Below are positions 16,114 through 23,589 of a stretch of 34,451 nucleotides of DNA, piece by piece. How positions within the stretch are numbered: the first letter of the stretch is position 1; each line of letters opens with the position of its first letter. The notes below the pieces were generated by a model. The model was not told where the DNA came from. It made no database searches and saw only the letters and a list, made by a program, of their open reading frames with translations. The position numbers and the translations under genes are program-made. Source of the DNA: JBBPYR01 sp038199755 (GTDB lineage: Bacteria > Chloroflexota > Ktedonobacteria > Ktedonobacterales > Ktedonobacteraceae); the NCBI GenBank assembly GCA_038199755.1, contig JBBPYR010000323.1:1-34451 (forward strand), given 5' to 3'.

Positions 16114-16139
16114 GGTGAACGTCAATGAAATAGTACCTC

Positions 16140-16163
16140 TAATGGCACCCATAATGGCACCCA
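16140..16163. repeat. Twelve-bp tandem duplication
   Basis: TAATGGCACCCA occurs twice in a row (16140-16151 and 16152-16163) just after the DUF2254 stop. It is probably a slippage product; no function is suggested. Confidence 0.6.
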
Positions 16164-16191
16164 CCCGCGTTTGGTGAGCCAATGCGCAGGC

Positions 16192-16219
16192 TTGCGAAAA
16201 ACTGAGCTTGACGTATAAT
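16192..16219 (+). promoter_or_regulatory. Orphan sigma-70-like promoter
   Basis: TTGCGA (16192-16197), 16 nt, TATAAT (16214-16219). A second reading, TTGACG then TATCAT 18 nt apart, starts at 16208. No coding frame follows on this strand, only two hairpins (16245-16312). Confidence 0.45.
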
Positions 16220-16244
16220 AAGAGGAAACTGTATCATCATTCTG

Positions 16245-16312
16245 TGCGGCACGCAGCAGCAGCATTGATGCACGTGCCGCAAAAGGAACGCGCGTACTGT
16301 TTCGCGCTCCTT
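16245..16312 (+). other. Two adjacent hairpins, possible small RNA
   Basis: Hairpin 1: TGCGGCACG (16245-16253) pairs perfectly with CGTGCCGCA (16273-16281). Hairpin 2: AAGGAACGCG (16283-16292) pairs with CGCGCTCCTT (16303-16312) with one mismatch. They lie 25-95 nt after a good promoter between converging genes. Direction is uncertain because a weak copy of the shared promoter element faces them from the other side. Confidence 0.35.
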
Positions 16313-16316
16313 CTCT

Positions 16317-16347
16317 AGTAAAAAGCATATCGGTTAATTTATGGTAA
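16317..16347 (-). promoter_or_regulatory. Weak fourth copy of the shared promoter element
   Basis: On the - strand: TTACCATAAATTAACC with TTTACT 19 nt after TTACCA. It keeps both conserved ends (TTACCA and TAACC) and the spacing of the elements at 3760, 28992 and 29106, but differs in the middle. It would transcribe the hairpin region from the right. Confidence 0.3.
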
Positions 16348-16394
16348 AAAATAAGGTCAATACGAATGTTGGAATAATGCCTTCATTACGGGCT

Positions 16395-16583
16395 TCAGGC
16401 GATCGTTGTTGGTATCCTGCCAATACGGATGGCGCGTGTCACCTGCATCGTTCCTAAGATCAGCGCATACAAGACCACCACGCGAACCGAGGCCATGATG
16501 CCTGTGGACGGTTGCACCAGTAACACCAAACCAAAGAGCAAGGCAAATACGCCATTGATGAAGGTCAACCAGCTTTCTCTGGC
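16395..16583 (-). pseudogene. HdeD/DUF308-type membrane protein fragment
   Basis: On the - strand a frame ending at 16395 reads ESWLTFINGVFALLFGLVLL, then QPSTGIMASVRVVVLYALIL and ends in IGRIPTTIA. The opening matches the first helix of HdeD/DUF308 proteins. It has no start of its own and emerges from within the last codons of the antiporter gene in another frame. It appears to be about 60 codons of a deleted gene fused to the antiporter's end. Confidence 0.5.
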
Positions 16584-17833
16584 GATTGATCCCCATGCGA
16601 GACACCTGGAAGTCGTTTGAGCAGTCCGCGCAGGCTGAAGCCCTGGATCAGGAGGGTAAAAAACACGACAGCATAGGTCGAAATCAGCAGCACGGAACGG
16701 TTGGGAACCTCCAGTGGTATGGCAAGCACGAGTGCGAGGGAAAGTGCTCCACGCATGCCACTCCAGAAAATAACCAGACTCCAGGCATGAGGAAGAGGGG
16801 TGGGAAAGCGCCTCCCTCTTGAACGGGCCGAGAGCCCCACGACTAACAGCAACCGTGCTAGTAAGACGATGCCAATAGCCAGCAGTGCTATGAGGAGCGT
16901 CGGTCCACTGGTTGCTGGGTTGGACACGAGGGATAGTGGATTGAGTTGAATACCTACCAGCAGGAAGACCAATGCATTGGCCACAAAAGCCAGCGTACTC
17001 CAGAACGTATCTACCGCAGCCCGTGTTGGCTCAGACATACCGACCGACCGACCATAGCTTCCTAGAATGAGCCCGGCCACAATGACGGAGAGAATTGCCG
17101 AGAGGTGGAGAGTATCCGCGAGCAAATAGACCCCATAGGCCACAATAATGGTGATTGTCGTTTCGATCAAGGGGTCATCAATACCCCTTACAAGCTGGCT
17201 GACCCCCCAGCCACAGATGCCTCCCAGTACTATTCCGCCGCCTGCTTCCAATGCAAAGAGACCCGCCCCTGCGAACCAGCTTTCTGCTCCTGCGGAGGCA
17301 TGTCCGTGGAGGGAAAGCAGCACCACCGCGAGAAAGGTTTGATAAAGAGAGCCTGCCACTCCATCATTAAAGAGACTTTCTCCTTCAATGATGGTCGAAA
17401 GCTGCTCGTTGACCCGCAGTTGCCGAAATAAACTCAGCACGGCCACCGGGTCTGTCGGGGAAAGAATGGCCGCCAGCAGAAAGGCGGTTGCCCAGTCGAG
17501 TCCGTCCAGAAGGTGCAAGATACTCGCAATCAGGACCAGCGAGAGCACCATTCCTGGTCCAGCAAGCAGAAAGATGGCCCGCCAGTTCTCGCGTAACCGT
17601 TTCACTTGGATCGTCCATGCCCCCTCAAAGAGCAATGCGGGAAGAAAGACAAACAAGACCAGTGGAGGAGAAAGTTGGGCTTCTGGCAGAATCCCAAAGA
17701 GGCTCAGCAGCAAACCTACCACGACTAATCCCAACGTATAGGGGACAGCGAGGCGGCGGGTGAACAGAATGACACCCAGCGCAATGAGCAGAAAAAACAC
17801 GAAGTCGCGCACAACAAACGCAATATCAAACAT
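16565..17833 (-). CDS. Cation/proton antiporter, CPA1 (NhaP-like) family
   Basis: The 422-residue membrane protein has about 12 hydrophobic segments and the family core: ILSPTDPVAVLSLFRQL, then GESLFNDGVAGS with the ion-site ND, and FWSGMRGALSLALVLAIP. It should exchange Na+ or K+ for H+. The ATG at 17833 follows GAAAGGG; the frame is open to 17977 but the extra 48 residues are hydrophilic and unlike the family. After LIQGFSLRGLLKRL the C-terminus is a short tail that merges out of frame with an HdeD-like fragment, so the natural end may have been lost. A second antiporter of the same family is at 18791-20368. Confidence 0.88.
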   Translation of the reverse strand: MFDIAFVVRDFVFFLLIALGVILFTRRLAVPYTLGLVVVGLLLSLFGILPEAQLSPPLVLFVFLPALLFEGAWTIQVKRLRENWRAIFLLAGPGMVLSLVLIASILHLLDGLDWATAFLLAAILSPTDPVAVLSLFRQLRVNEQLSTIIEGESLFNDGVAGSLYQTFLAVVLLSLHGHASAGAESWFAGAGLFALEAGGGIVLGGICGWGVSQLVRGIDDPLIETTITIIVAYGVYLLADTLHLSAILSVIVAGLILGSYGRSVGMSEPTRAAVDTFWSTLAFVANALVFLLVGIQLNPLSLVSNPATSGPTLLIALLAIGIVLLARLLLVVGLSARSRGRRFPTPLPHAWSLVIFWSGMRGALSLALVLAIPLEVPNRSVLLISTYAVVFFTLLIQGFSLRGLLKRLPGVSHGDQSPEKAG

Positions 17834-18083
17834 GGAGTAGACCCTTTCATTCGGCCTCTGCTGGCTCTTTTGAGACAAGAAATTAGAGAAGATCTCGAGT
17901 TCCTCTTGTGTCAAAAGCCGAAGTGGCGCACAACCATGCACCACATCCTCTTTCAAGACAGCGATATTGTCTCGCATGTGAAAGCAGCAGAGCAGGCAGC
18001 GGAACGGCTGGAGGGCGTTTAGATTGCTGTTGCTGGTTGCCTTTCATACTCTACACGCGAACACGACTGGTAAACCTTCTTTT
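17834..18083. other. 250-bp gap between antiporter and DUF385 gene
   Basis: The antiporter's ribosome site is at its left end. A short + strand frame (17936-18022, 28 codons) and a - strand extension of the antiporter frame are both possible but unsupported. No promoter stands out. Confidence 0.3.
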
Positions 18084-18578
18084 TCAGGTGAGAGGGGATG
18101 GTGTGGGTTCAAAGGCGACCACGATACCTAGACGGGCGAAAGCACGCAGATCCTCTTCTGTGCCATCAACGCGATAACCCAGCAGACGGGGGAGGGAGCG
18201 TATCAGGCGAGGATGCTGCTGACCATACGCGATGACTTTCAACTCGGCCTCTTCTGGCGACAAGCGCGAAGCCAATGCGTGGAAATGCCGTTGCCCCACG
18301 CTGATGTCCACCCGTGGTGTCTTCTCGATATTTTTCACCCAGTCGGACTTCTCGCCCCAGCCTGCCAGCACATAGTACACGTCCCGCGCTTTGTCGTGCA
18401 GAAGCACTTCCAGTACCGTCTGGCGTGGTAAACCGCTCTTGCGTCCAGTGTGGGTCAGCAGGAGAAAACGCCCCATGAGCAGCCAGCCCAGGTGCAGGCG
18501 ATAGAGTTTGATTGGCAGGCGGTAGAGTGTGCGAGTCATTCCACGTGGCGGCAGCACTTCCTTGATCCTAGTAGGCAT
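18084..18578 (-). CDS. Deazaflavin-dependent nitroreductase-family protein (DUF385), second copy
   Basis: The 164-residue product aligns with the gene at 1695: LYRLHLGWLL, LLLTHTGRKSGLPRQTVLEV and GWGEKSDWVKNIEKTP. The F420/FMN-binding THTGRKSG stretch is complete, and no internal deletion is visible. The start at 18578 follows GAGGGAGAG; longer frames to 18773 would run through the two palindromes upstream and are unlikely. The upstream region has two inverted repeats of equal geometry (18597-18615, 18659-18677), suggesting control by a dimeric repressor such as a TetR-like protein. The gene lies between two CPA1 antiporters, all on the - strand. Substrate unknown. Confidence 0.85.
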   Translation of the reverse strand: MPTRIKEVLPPRGMTRTLYRLPIKLYRLHLGWLLMGRFLLLTHTGRKSGLPRQTVLEVLLHDKARDVYYVLAGWGEKSDWVKNIEKTPRVDISVGQRHFHALASRLSPEEAELKVIAYGQQHPRLIRSLPRLLGYRVDGTEEDLRAFARLGIVVAFEPTPSPLT

Positions 18579-18596
18579 GATACTCTCCCTCACATG

Positions 18597-18615
18597 TTTG
18601 TCATCTGTTGACAAA
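18597..18615. promoter_or_regulatory. Palindromic operator-like site 1
   Basis: TTTGTCA, 5 nt, TGACAAA: perfect 7-bp arms. It begins 19 nt upstream of the DUF385 start at 18578, a position where a bound dimer would block expression. Confidence 0.5.
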
Positions 18616-18658
18616 GATAAACAGAACTTACAGTTAGCTTTTCTCTGTTCAGGCATTC

Positions 18659-18677
18659 TTTCTGTTTTGTACAGAAA
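18659..18677. promoter_or_regulatory. Palindromic operator-like site 2
   Basis: TTTCTGT, 5 nt, ACAGAAA: perfect 7-bp arms with the same 5-nt spacer as site 1, centred 62 nt further upstream. Arms share the outer TTT/AAA and inner TGT/ACA-like bases with site 1 only in part, so they may bind the same or different proteins. Confidence 0.45.
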
Positions 18678-18790
18678 CAAGGTTACGATTTCCCCCTCGT
18701 TGTTGCTGCAATATGCACCTGCCTGACGACCCGGTTCCGTATAATTCTTCCATGCATGTCCGTTTTTTTGCACTTGCTTGTCTATCCTTC

Positions 18791-20368
18791 TTAGTGTAAG
18801 CGTTGCTCTTCTAGATCCAGTTCCCGCTCGACCAGACGGAGCGTCTCATCATCAATGCGACCCCGGTCGCGTAAGCCGATGACTGCTGCCCGCTCGGCGG
18901 CAAGCACCTCTTGGCGGAGTCGAGGCTCTCTTGGCACATGTCCGTCGAAGTGCTCATCGCCTGTGCCGTCCATCGCTTCGGTGAGGGATGCTAGCTTGTC
19001 TGCATAGTGGGAGCGTAGGAAGGTGAGCCCATCCTGGGGAACCCATGCCTCGGTCGCCAGTTCGTCCAACCGAGAGAGGGCGGCACGTGCCGCCACGAGG
19101 TGTGCCAGCGCATGTTCTTGGACGTCGGTGCCGTCCTGTTCGAGGCCGAGTAACCTGATGATCGGTCCCAGGCTCAACCCTTGCCCCACCAGGGTGAGCA
19201 GGATGACCACGAAGGTGAAGAAGATGACGAGATCGCGTTGTGGGAATGGTGTGCTACCGGTGAGCGCGAAGGGAAGTGCTAGTGCTGCGGCCAGCGAGAG
19301 CCCGCCACGCATGCCAACCCAGGCAACGATCGCCGCTTGGTGCCATCCAGCAGATGGTTTACGAATGCGCAAGCGTCCACTGACCAGGCGAGACAAAGAA
19401 GCCACGGGAAAGACCCAGGCGAAGCGCACCGCGACGACGGCCAAACTGATGAGTAGTGCTTGCCAGATGAGTGTGAGCAGTGAGGGGCCACCAATCGTGT
19501 TCACGATGCCGTGTAGTTGCAGCCCGATCAACAGAAAGAGCAGGCCATTGAGCAGGAAAACTAGCACATTCCAGACTGCATTGGCTTGCAGGCGCGTATT
19601 AGCCGAGAAGAAGCGTGACGACTGACGGCTCAAATAGAGGCCAGCGGCGAGCACGGCTAAGACCCCTGACACCTGCAAGGCATCGGCTAGCAGGTAAGCT
19701 GCGTAGGGCGTGAGCAGGGTGATGGTGATTTCGATGGGTGCATCGTCCAGGTGACGATGCAGCCAGGCGACCGGCCAGGCGATGAGTAGTCCAATGGCTA
19801 AACCACCCAGGCTGACGGCGACAAACTGGAGAGCGGCCTGCGAAAGCGAGAAGCTTCCGGTGACCACCGCGGCCACGGCAAAGTGGTAGGCCACGAGCCC
19901 AGTGGCGTCATTGACCATGCTCTCTCCCTCGATCGCGGTTACGATACGGCGAGGCAGACCGAACTGTCTGGCGGTGGCGCTGGCGGCTACGGCGTCGGTA
20001 GGTGAGACCACAGCCCCCAGGACAAAAGCGACCGGCCAGGATAGGCCAGCGATGAAGTGGGCGGCCACAGCAATGAGGATGATGGTCGCTAATACCAGAC
20101 CGAGTGCCAGCTGCAAGATCGAGCGAAGATTGATGCGGAATTCGCGCCAAGAGGTGAACCAGGCCGACGAGTAGATCAGTGGTGGCAGAAAGAACACCAG
20201 GATGAGCTCTGGATTGAGTTCAATGTTGGGGAGACCTGGCATAAAGCCAAGCACGAGTCCCGCGATGACAAGGAGAATAGCATAAGGTAAATGCAATCGT
20301 GTGGCTAGAGTGGCCAACACGACAACTGCCGTCAGCAAACCAAAGAGCAGCAATATGGTAGCCGACAT
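18791..20368 (-). CDS. Na+/H+ antiporter, CPA1 family, with cytoplasmic C-terminal domain
   Basis: The 525-residue protein is complete. It has a 12-helix transport core with VVSPTDAVAASATARQFG, GESMVNDATGLVAYHFA and WVGMRGGLSLAAALALP. A roughly 110-residue hydrophilic tail follows (about 410-525), rich in Arg/Glu, like the YjcE-type tails. It should exchange Na+ for H+. AAGGAG 10 nt upstream supports the ATG at 20368. It has its own promoter (20509-20538) and a leader of about 135 nt with two hairpins, so expression may be controlled after initiation, possibly by ions or pH (inference). Confidence 0.92.
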   Translation of the reverse strand: MSATILLLFGLLTAVVVLATLATRLHLPYAILLVIAGLVLGFMPGLPNIELNPELILVFFLPPLIYSSAWFTSWREFRINLRSILQLALGLVLATIILIAVAAHFIAGLSWPVAFVLGAVVSPTDAVAASATARQFGLPRRIVTAIEGESMVNDATGLVAYHFAVAAVVTGSFSLSQAALQFVAVSLGGLAIGLLIAWPVAWLHRHLDDAPIEITITLLTPYAAYLLADALQVSGVLAVLAAGLYLSRQSSRFFSANTRLQANAVWNVLVFLLNGLLFLLIGLQLHGIVNTIGGPSLLTLIWQALLISLAVVAVRFAWVFPVASLSRLVSGRLRIRKPSAGWHQAAIVAWVGMRGGLSLAAALALPFALTGSTPFPQRDLVIFFTFVVILLTLVGQGLSLGPIIRLLGLEQDGTDVQEHALAHLVAARAALSRLDELATEAWVPQDGLTFLRSHYADKLASLTEAMDGTGDEHFDGHVPREPRLRQEVLAAERAAVIGLRDRGRIDDETLRLVERELDLEEQRLH

Positions 20369-20404
20369 GGCACAAAGTCTCCTTTCCGAGTTGGAAGGCC
20401 TCGC

Positions 20405-20470
20405 GTGTCGAGGAACATGCAGCCCTTCAGCGACACAAAAAGCCGGGTCCTGCCAACCAAGCTTCCCGGC
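20405..20470 (-). promoter_or_regulatory. Structured 5' leader of the antiporter gene
   Basis: Reading on the - strand, GCCGGG (20470-20465) pairs with CCCGGC (20447-20442) and is followed at once by TTTTTGTG, a terminator-like layout. Next, GTGTCG (20436-20431) pairs with CGACAC (20410-20405). The gene start is 36 nt further on. A terminator between promoter and gene suggests attenuation or a riboswitch; I do not recognise a known class. Confidence 0.45.
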
Positions 20471-20508
20471 ACTCCATGCCTGTTCATCGTTCTCGTACCC
20501 TTGCTAGC

Positions 20509-20538
20509 ATTGTAGCATACCTCTTTCTAGTTGGGCAA
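20509..20538 (-). promoter_or_regulatory. Promoter of the antiporter gene at 20368
   Basis: On the - strand: TTGCCC (20538-20533), 18 nt, TACAAT (20514-20509), with TGC directly before the -10 box (extended -10). Predicted start near 20502, leaving about 133 nt of leader. Confidence 0.55.
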
Positions 20539-20799
20539 GCAGCACTACTTCTCCTTGAGTGGAGAACCAATCGTGAAGGGCAGGGATGCGCGTTTGATGG
20601 GAAAGAGAGCATACGTCAGCGTCCGCCAAAAGATGGTATACTCGGGGACACACATCCTTACGATTTTCTTACCGAGAGGTGATACACTATTCCTTACAGA
20701 GCACTTGAGCAAAGCCCGCTCATTACCACTCATTGCATCTCTGCTGAGTGAAGCGGCCTCTTTTGCTCAAAAATTGTGATTTTTAGGAGGGAAAAGTGC

Positions 20800-22473
20800 A
20801 TGAGTGAAGCATTCCAAACGGAGGAAACCTATCTCCCAATTGAAGATTACGCACTCATCGGTGATTTACATACCGTCGCCGTGGTGGGCAAAAATGGTTC
20901 CATTGACTGGTGCTGCTTGCCGCGTTTTGACGCTCCCAGCGTCTTTGGCTCTCTACTGGATGTGCGGAAGGGCGGCTTTTTCCGTATCTCTCCCTCCGAG
21001 CGGGCCAGGGTGAAGTATAAACAGCTTTACCTGCCGCAAACCAATATCCTGCGCACACGTTTTCTGTCGTCCGATGGCGTGGGGGAGCTAACCGATTTTA
21101 TGCCCGTTAAACCACCCGGTACGGCGGAGCATCAGCATCATCTGGTTCGTAGCGTGTCCGTGATTCACGGTTCACTGTCGTTCACGCTGACCTGTCGGCC
21201 CGCCTTTAACTATGCCCGCGATCCGCATCAGATTCGCCTGTGTCAGGAGGGGGTACTCTTCCAGAGTCAGCATTTCAATCTGGGCCTCTCCTCACCGCTT
21301 CCCCTTGAAGACGATGGGCAGGGGGGAGTTCGAGCAACGTTTACGCTCCATGCCGGTCAATCGCTGCATTTCATGCTTGAAAGTACGCAAGCGAACGATC
21401 ACACCCCCGAACAAATCACCCAGGAACGGTACCAGCAAGCGTTCAACGAAACGCTGAATTACTGGCGCAGCTGGGTCTCCCAATGCCGCTACCATGGGCG
21501 CTGGCGCGAGGAGGTGCAGCGTTCAGCTCTTGTCTTGAAGCTGTTGACGTATGCGCCAACGGGCGCAATTGTCGCTGCGGCAACGACGAGTCTGCCCGAA
21601 ACGATTGGCGGTGAACGCAACTGGGACTATCGCTATAGTTGGTTGAGGGATGCCTCCTTTTCGCTCTATAGTCTGCTCACACTTGGTTTTACAGAAGAAG
21701 CTGAAGCGTTTATGAAGTGGCTGGATGCACGCTGCCATGAATTGAAAGACGGTGGTGCGTTGCAACCCATGTATGGAATCGATGGCAAGCAACAGTTGAC
21801 CGAGATCACCCTTGATCACCTGGAAGGCTATCGCCACAGCAGCTCCGTGCGCATCGCCCGCTCACGCGGCTGGCCTGCACAAATTGATAGTTGGCAAAAG
21901 ACTAGCAGCGAGATCTACCAACAGATCATGACGCAGGGATGGAGTGAGCAGAAACAGAGCTTCGTGCAATACTACGGAAGCGACGCCGTTGATGCGAGTG
22001 CGCTGTTGATGGTGACCACCAACTTTACTGGTCCCGAAGAGCCGCGCATGCAAGCCACCATTCGTCGTATTCAGCAGGAACTCACCAGCGGCTCGCTGGT
22101 CTACCGCTACAATCGGCTAGATGCCGCCGACGATGGGCTGGCAGGCAAGGAAGCGACGTTCAGTGCCTGTAGCTTCTGGCTGGTGGAGGACCTGGCACGC
22201 GCCGGTTATGTGGATGAGGCCCGCCTACAGTTGGAGGAATTGCTCTCTTACGGCAATCACGTCGGCCTCTTCGCTGAGGAAATGAATTCAATGGGCGAAG
22301 CACTGGGCAATTATCCCCAGGCCTTTACCCACCTCGCCTTGATCACCGCCTGTACGTACCTGGACAAAGCCCTCGATCAGCGAGAGCACAGAGTAAACGA
22401 GCCTTCCAGGATATCTATACATGAGTTGTTGAAAGAGAAAGTGCTTGTATGTTTCACTCATTGTCGCTACTAA
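20800..22473 (+). CDS. GH15 glucoamylase/trehalase-like enzyme with an internal deletion
   Basis: The 557-residue product begins with the family's N-terminal motifs (YLPIEDYALIGDLHTVAVVG, NGSIDWCCLPRFDAPSVFG). It continues into the barrel (GGERNWDYRYSWLRDASFSL) and ends with FSACSFWLVEDLARAG and MGEALGNYPQAFTHLAL. At residues 351-356 the text passes from LEGYRHSSSVRI directly to RGWPAQIDSW. In typical members roughly 80 residues lie here, including the GIWE segment with the catalytic acid Glu. The deletion is in frame, so the protein may be made but should be inactive. An AGGAGG site precedes ATG 20800. Its last 25 nt overlap the exchanger gene downstream. Confidence 0.85.
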   Translation: MSEAFQTEETYLPIEDYALIGDLHTVAVVGKNGSIDWCCLPRFDAPSVFGSLLDVRKGGFFRISPSERARVKYKQLYLPQTNILRTRFLSSDGVGELTDFMPVKPPGTAEHQHHLVRSVSVIHGSLSFTLTCRPAFNYARDPHQIRLCQEGVLFQSQHFNLGLSSPLPLEDDGQGGVRATFTLHAGQSLHFMLESTQANDHTPEQITQERYQQAFNETLNYWRSWVSQCRYHGRWREEVQRSALVLKLLTYAPTGAIVAAATTSLPETIGGERNWDYRYSWLRDASFSLYSLLTLGFTEEAEAFMKWLDARCHELKDGGALQPMYGIDGKQQLTEITLDHLEGYRHSSSVRIARSRGWPAQIDSWQKTSSEIYQQIMTQGWSEQKQSFVQYYGSDAVDASALLMVTTNFTGPEEPRMQATIRRIQQELTSGSLVYRYNRLDAADDGLAGKEATFSACSFWLVEDLARAGYVDEARLQLEELLSYGNHVGLFAEEMNSMGEALGNYPQAFTHLALITACTYLDKALDQREHRVNEPSRISIHELLKEKVLVCFTHCRY

Positions 22474-23507
22474 TTCTGGTGCTCATCTTCCTGGCCGCTG
22501 CGCTCGTCGTGTGGATCGCTGGGGTGCAACTCTCGAATACCACTGATGTGCTCTCCTCGCGCCTGAAGCTCGGCGAAGCACTTGGAGGAGTGATTCTCCT
22601 AGCAATAGCCACGAATCTGCCGGAGATCGCGATCACCACGAGTGCTGCTCTTTCGCACAATGTGGGCATTGCGATTGGAAATATTCTGGGTGGAATCGGC
22701 ATTCAAACCGTCGTACTGGTCCTGTTGGATATCTTTGGCCTGTGGCGCGAGGATGCGTTGAGCTTTACGGCTGCCTCTCTAGAACTAGTGCTGGAAGGCG
22801 TGCTGGTCGTTGTCGTCCTGGTCCTCTCAATAATGGGGACGCAACTGCCCAAAGCGCTCATCTTTGCACGTGTCACACCGGGTGCTTTGCTCATCGCCAT
22901 CGCCTGGGTGGTGGGCGTGTGGTTGTTGAGCAAAGCGCGCAAGGATCTTCCCTGGCAAGAAAAGGGGCGTGCTCCAGGGGCTATGCATGGACATCGGGGC
23001 GACAAGAGCAAAGAGACGGCGCAGAAATGGGGGACGGCACGGGTTGTCGCTGTCTTCCTCATAGCAGCAGCCGTGACGCTTATCGCAGGAGTGGTGTTGG
23101 AGGAGAGTGGGAACGAGATCGCTACCCACATCGGGTTGAGCGGAGTGCTTTTCGGGAGTACAGTGCTTGCCGCTGCTACCTCGCTGCCGGAGTTATCGAC
23201 CGGTCTCGCCTCGGTAAAGGTGGGGGCCTATAACCTCGCCTTCAGCGACATCTTTGGGGGCAATGCGTTTTTGCCTGTGCTCTTCCTGCTCGCAACACTC
23301 CTTTCAGGAGAGGCTGTGCTACCCCAGGCGAAAAATACTGATATTTACCTGGCCGGGCTGGGTGTGCTGCTCACCACGGTCTATCTCTATGGCCTGATCT
23401 TTCGTCCCAAGAAACAAATTTTCCATATGGGAATCGATTCGCTGGTTGTGCTCATCCTCTACCTCATCGGGGTCGCCGGACTCTTCGCGATCGCTCGTGG
23501 TTCCTGA
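22449..23507 (+). CDS. CaCA-superfamily cation exchanger (Na+/Ca2+ type)
   Basis: The 352-residue membrane protein has the two alpha-repeats of the CaCA fold: LGGVILLAIATNLPEIAIT with IGNILGGIGIQT (residues 45-85), and LFGSTVLAAATSLPELST with FSDIFGGNAFLP near residues 235-275. Both carry the ion-binding PE. A hydrophilic loop with His and Arg separates the halves. It probably exchanges Ca2+ or another cation for Na+ or H+. The ATG at 22449 lies inside the end of the GH15 gene and the ribosome site is weak, which suggests translational coupling. A second, different exchanger follows. Confidence 0.85.
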   Translation: MFHSLSLLILVLIFLAAALVVWIAGVQLSNTTDVLSSRLKLGEALGGVILLAIATNLPEIAITTSAALSHNVGIAIGNILGGIGIQTVVLVLLDIFGLWREDALSFTAASLELVLEGVLVVVVLVLSIMGTQLPKALIFARVTPGALLIAIAWVVGVWLLSKARKDLPWQEKGRAPGAMHGHRGDKSKETAQKWGTARVVAVFLIAAAVTLIAGVVLEESGNEIATHIGLSGVLFGSTVLAAATSLPELSTGLASVKVGAYNLAFSDIFGGNAFLPVLFLLATLLSGEAVLPQAKNTDIYLAGLGVLLTTVYLYGLIFRPKKQIFHMGIDSLVVLILYLIGVAGLFAIARGS

Positions 23508-23522
23508 TGGAGCCGATGCCGG

Positions 23523-23550
23523 AAGGAGGGGGAGAAGCTTCTCCCTTCTG
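23523..23550. other. GC-rich hairpin between two exchanger genes
   Basis: GGGAGAAG and CTTCTCCC form an almost loopless palindrome centred near 23537, with partial pairing outside. No T run follows. It may stabilise or separate the two messages. Confidence 0.3.
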
Positions 23551-23589
23551 GCACGGTAGAGTGTGACGGAACAGAAAAGGAGTAGGGTT

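Noticed and set aside
16140..16163. Tandem TAATGGCACCCA as a CRISPR or iteron
   Set aside because: Only two directly adjacent 12-bp copies with no spacers; slippage is enough to explain it.
17936..18022. Short + strand frame of 28 codons (MHHILFQDSDIVSHVKAAEQ...)
   Set aside because: It reads like a protein C-terminus but has no ribosome site or recognised family, and could be chance or a tiny remnant.
18025..18057. Another TTACCA with a TATGAA hexamer 19 nt downstream on the - strand
   Set aside because: The rest of the conserved element (AAAYTNTAAYC) is absent, so the spacing is probably accidental.
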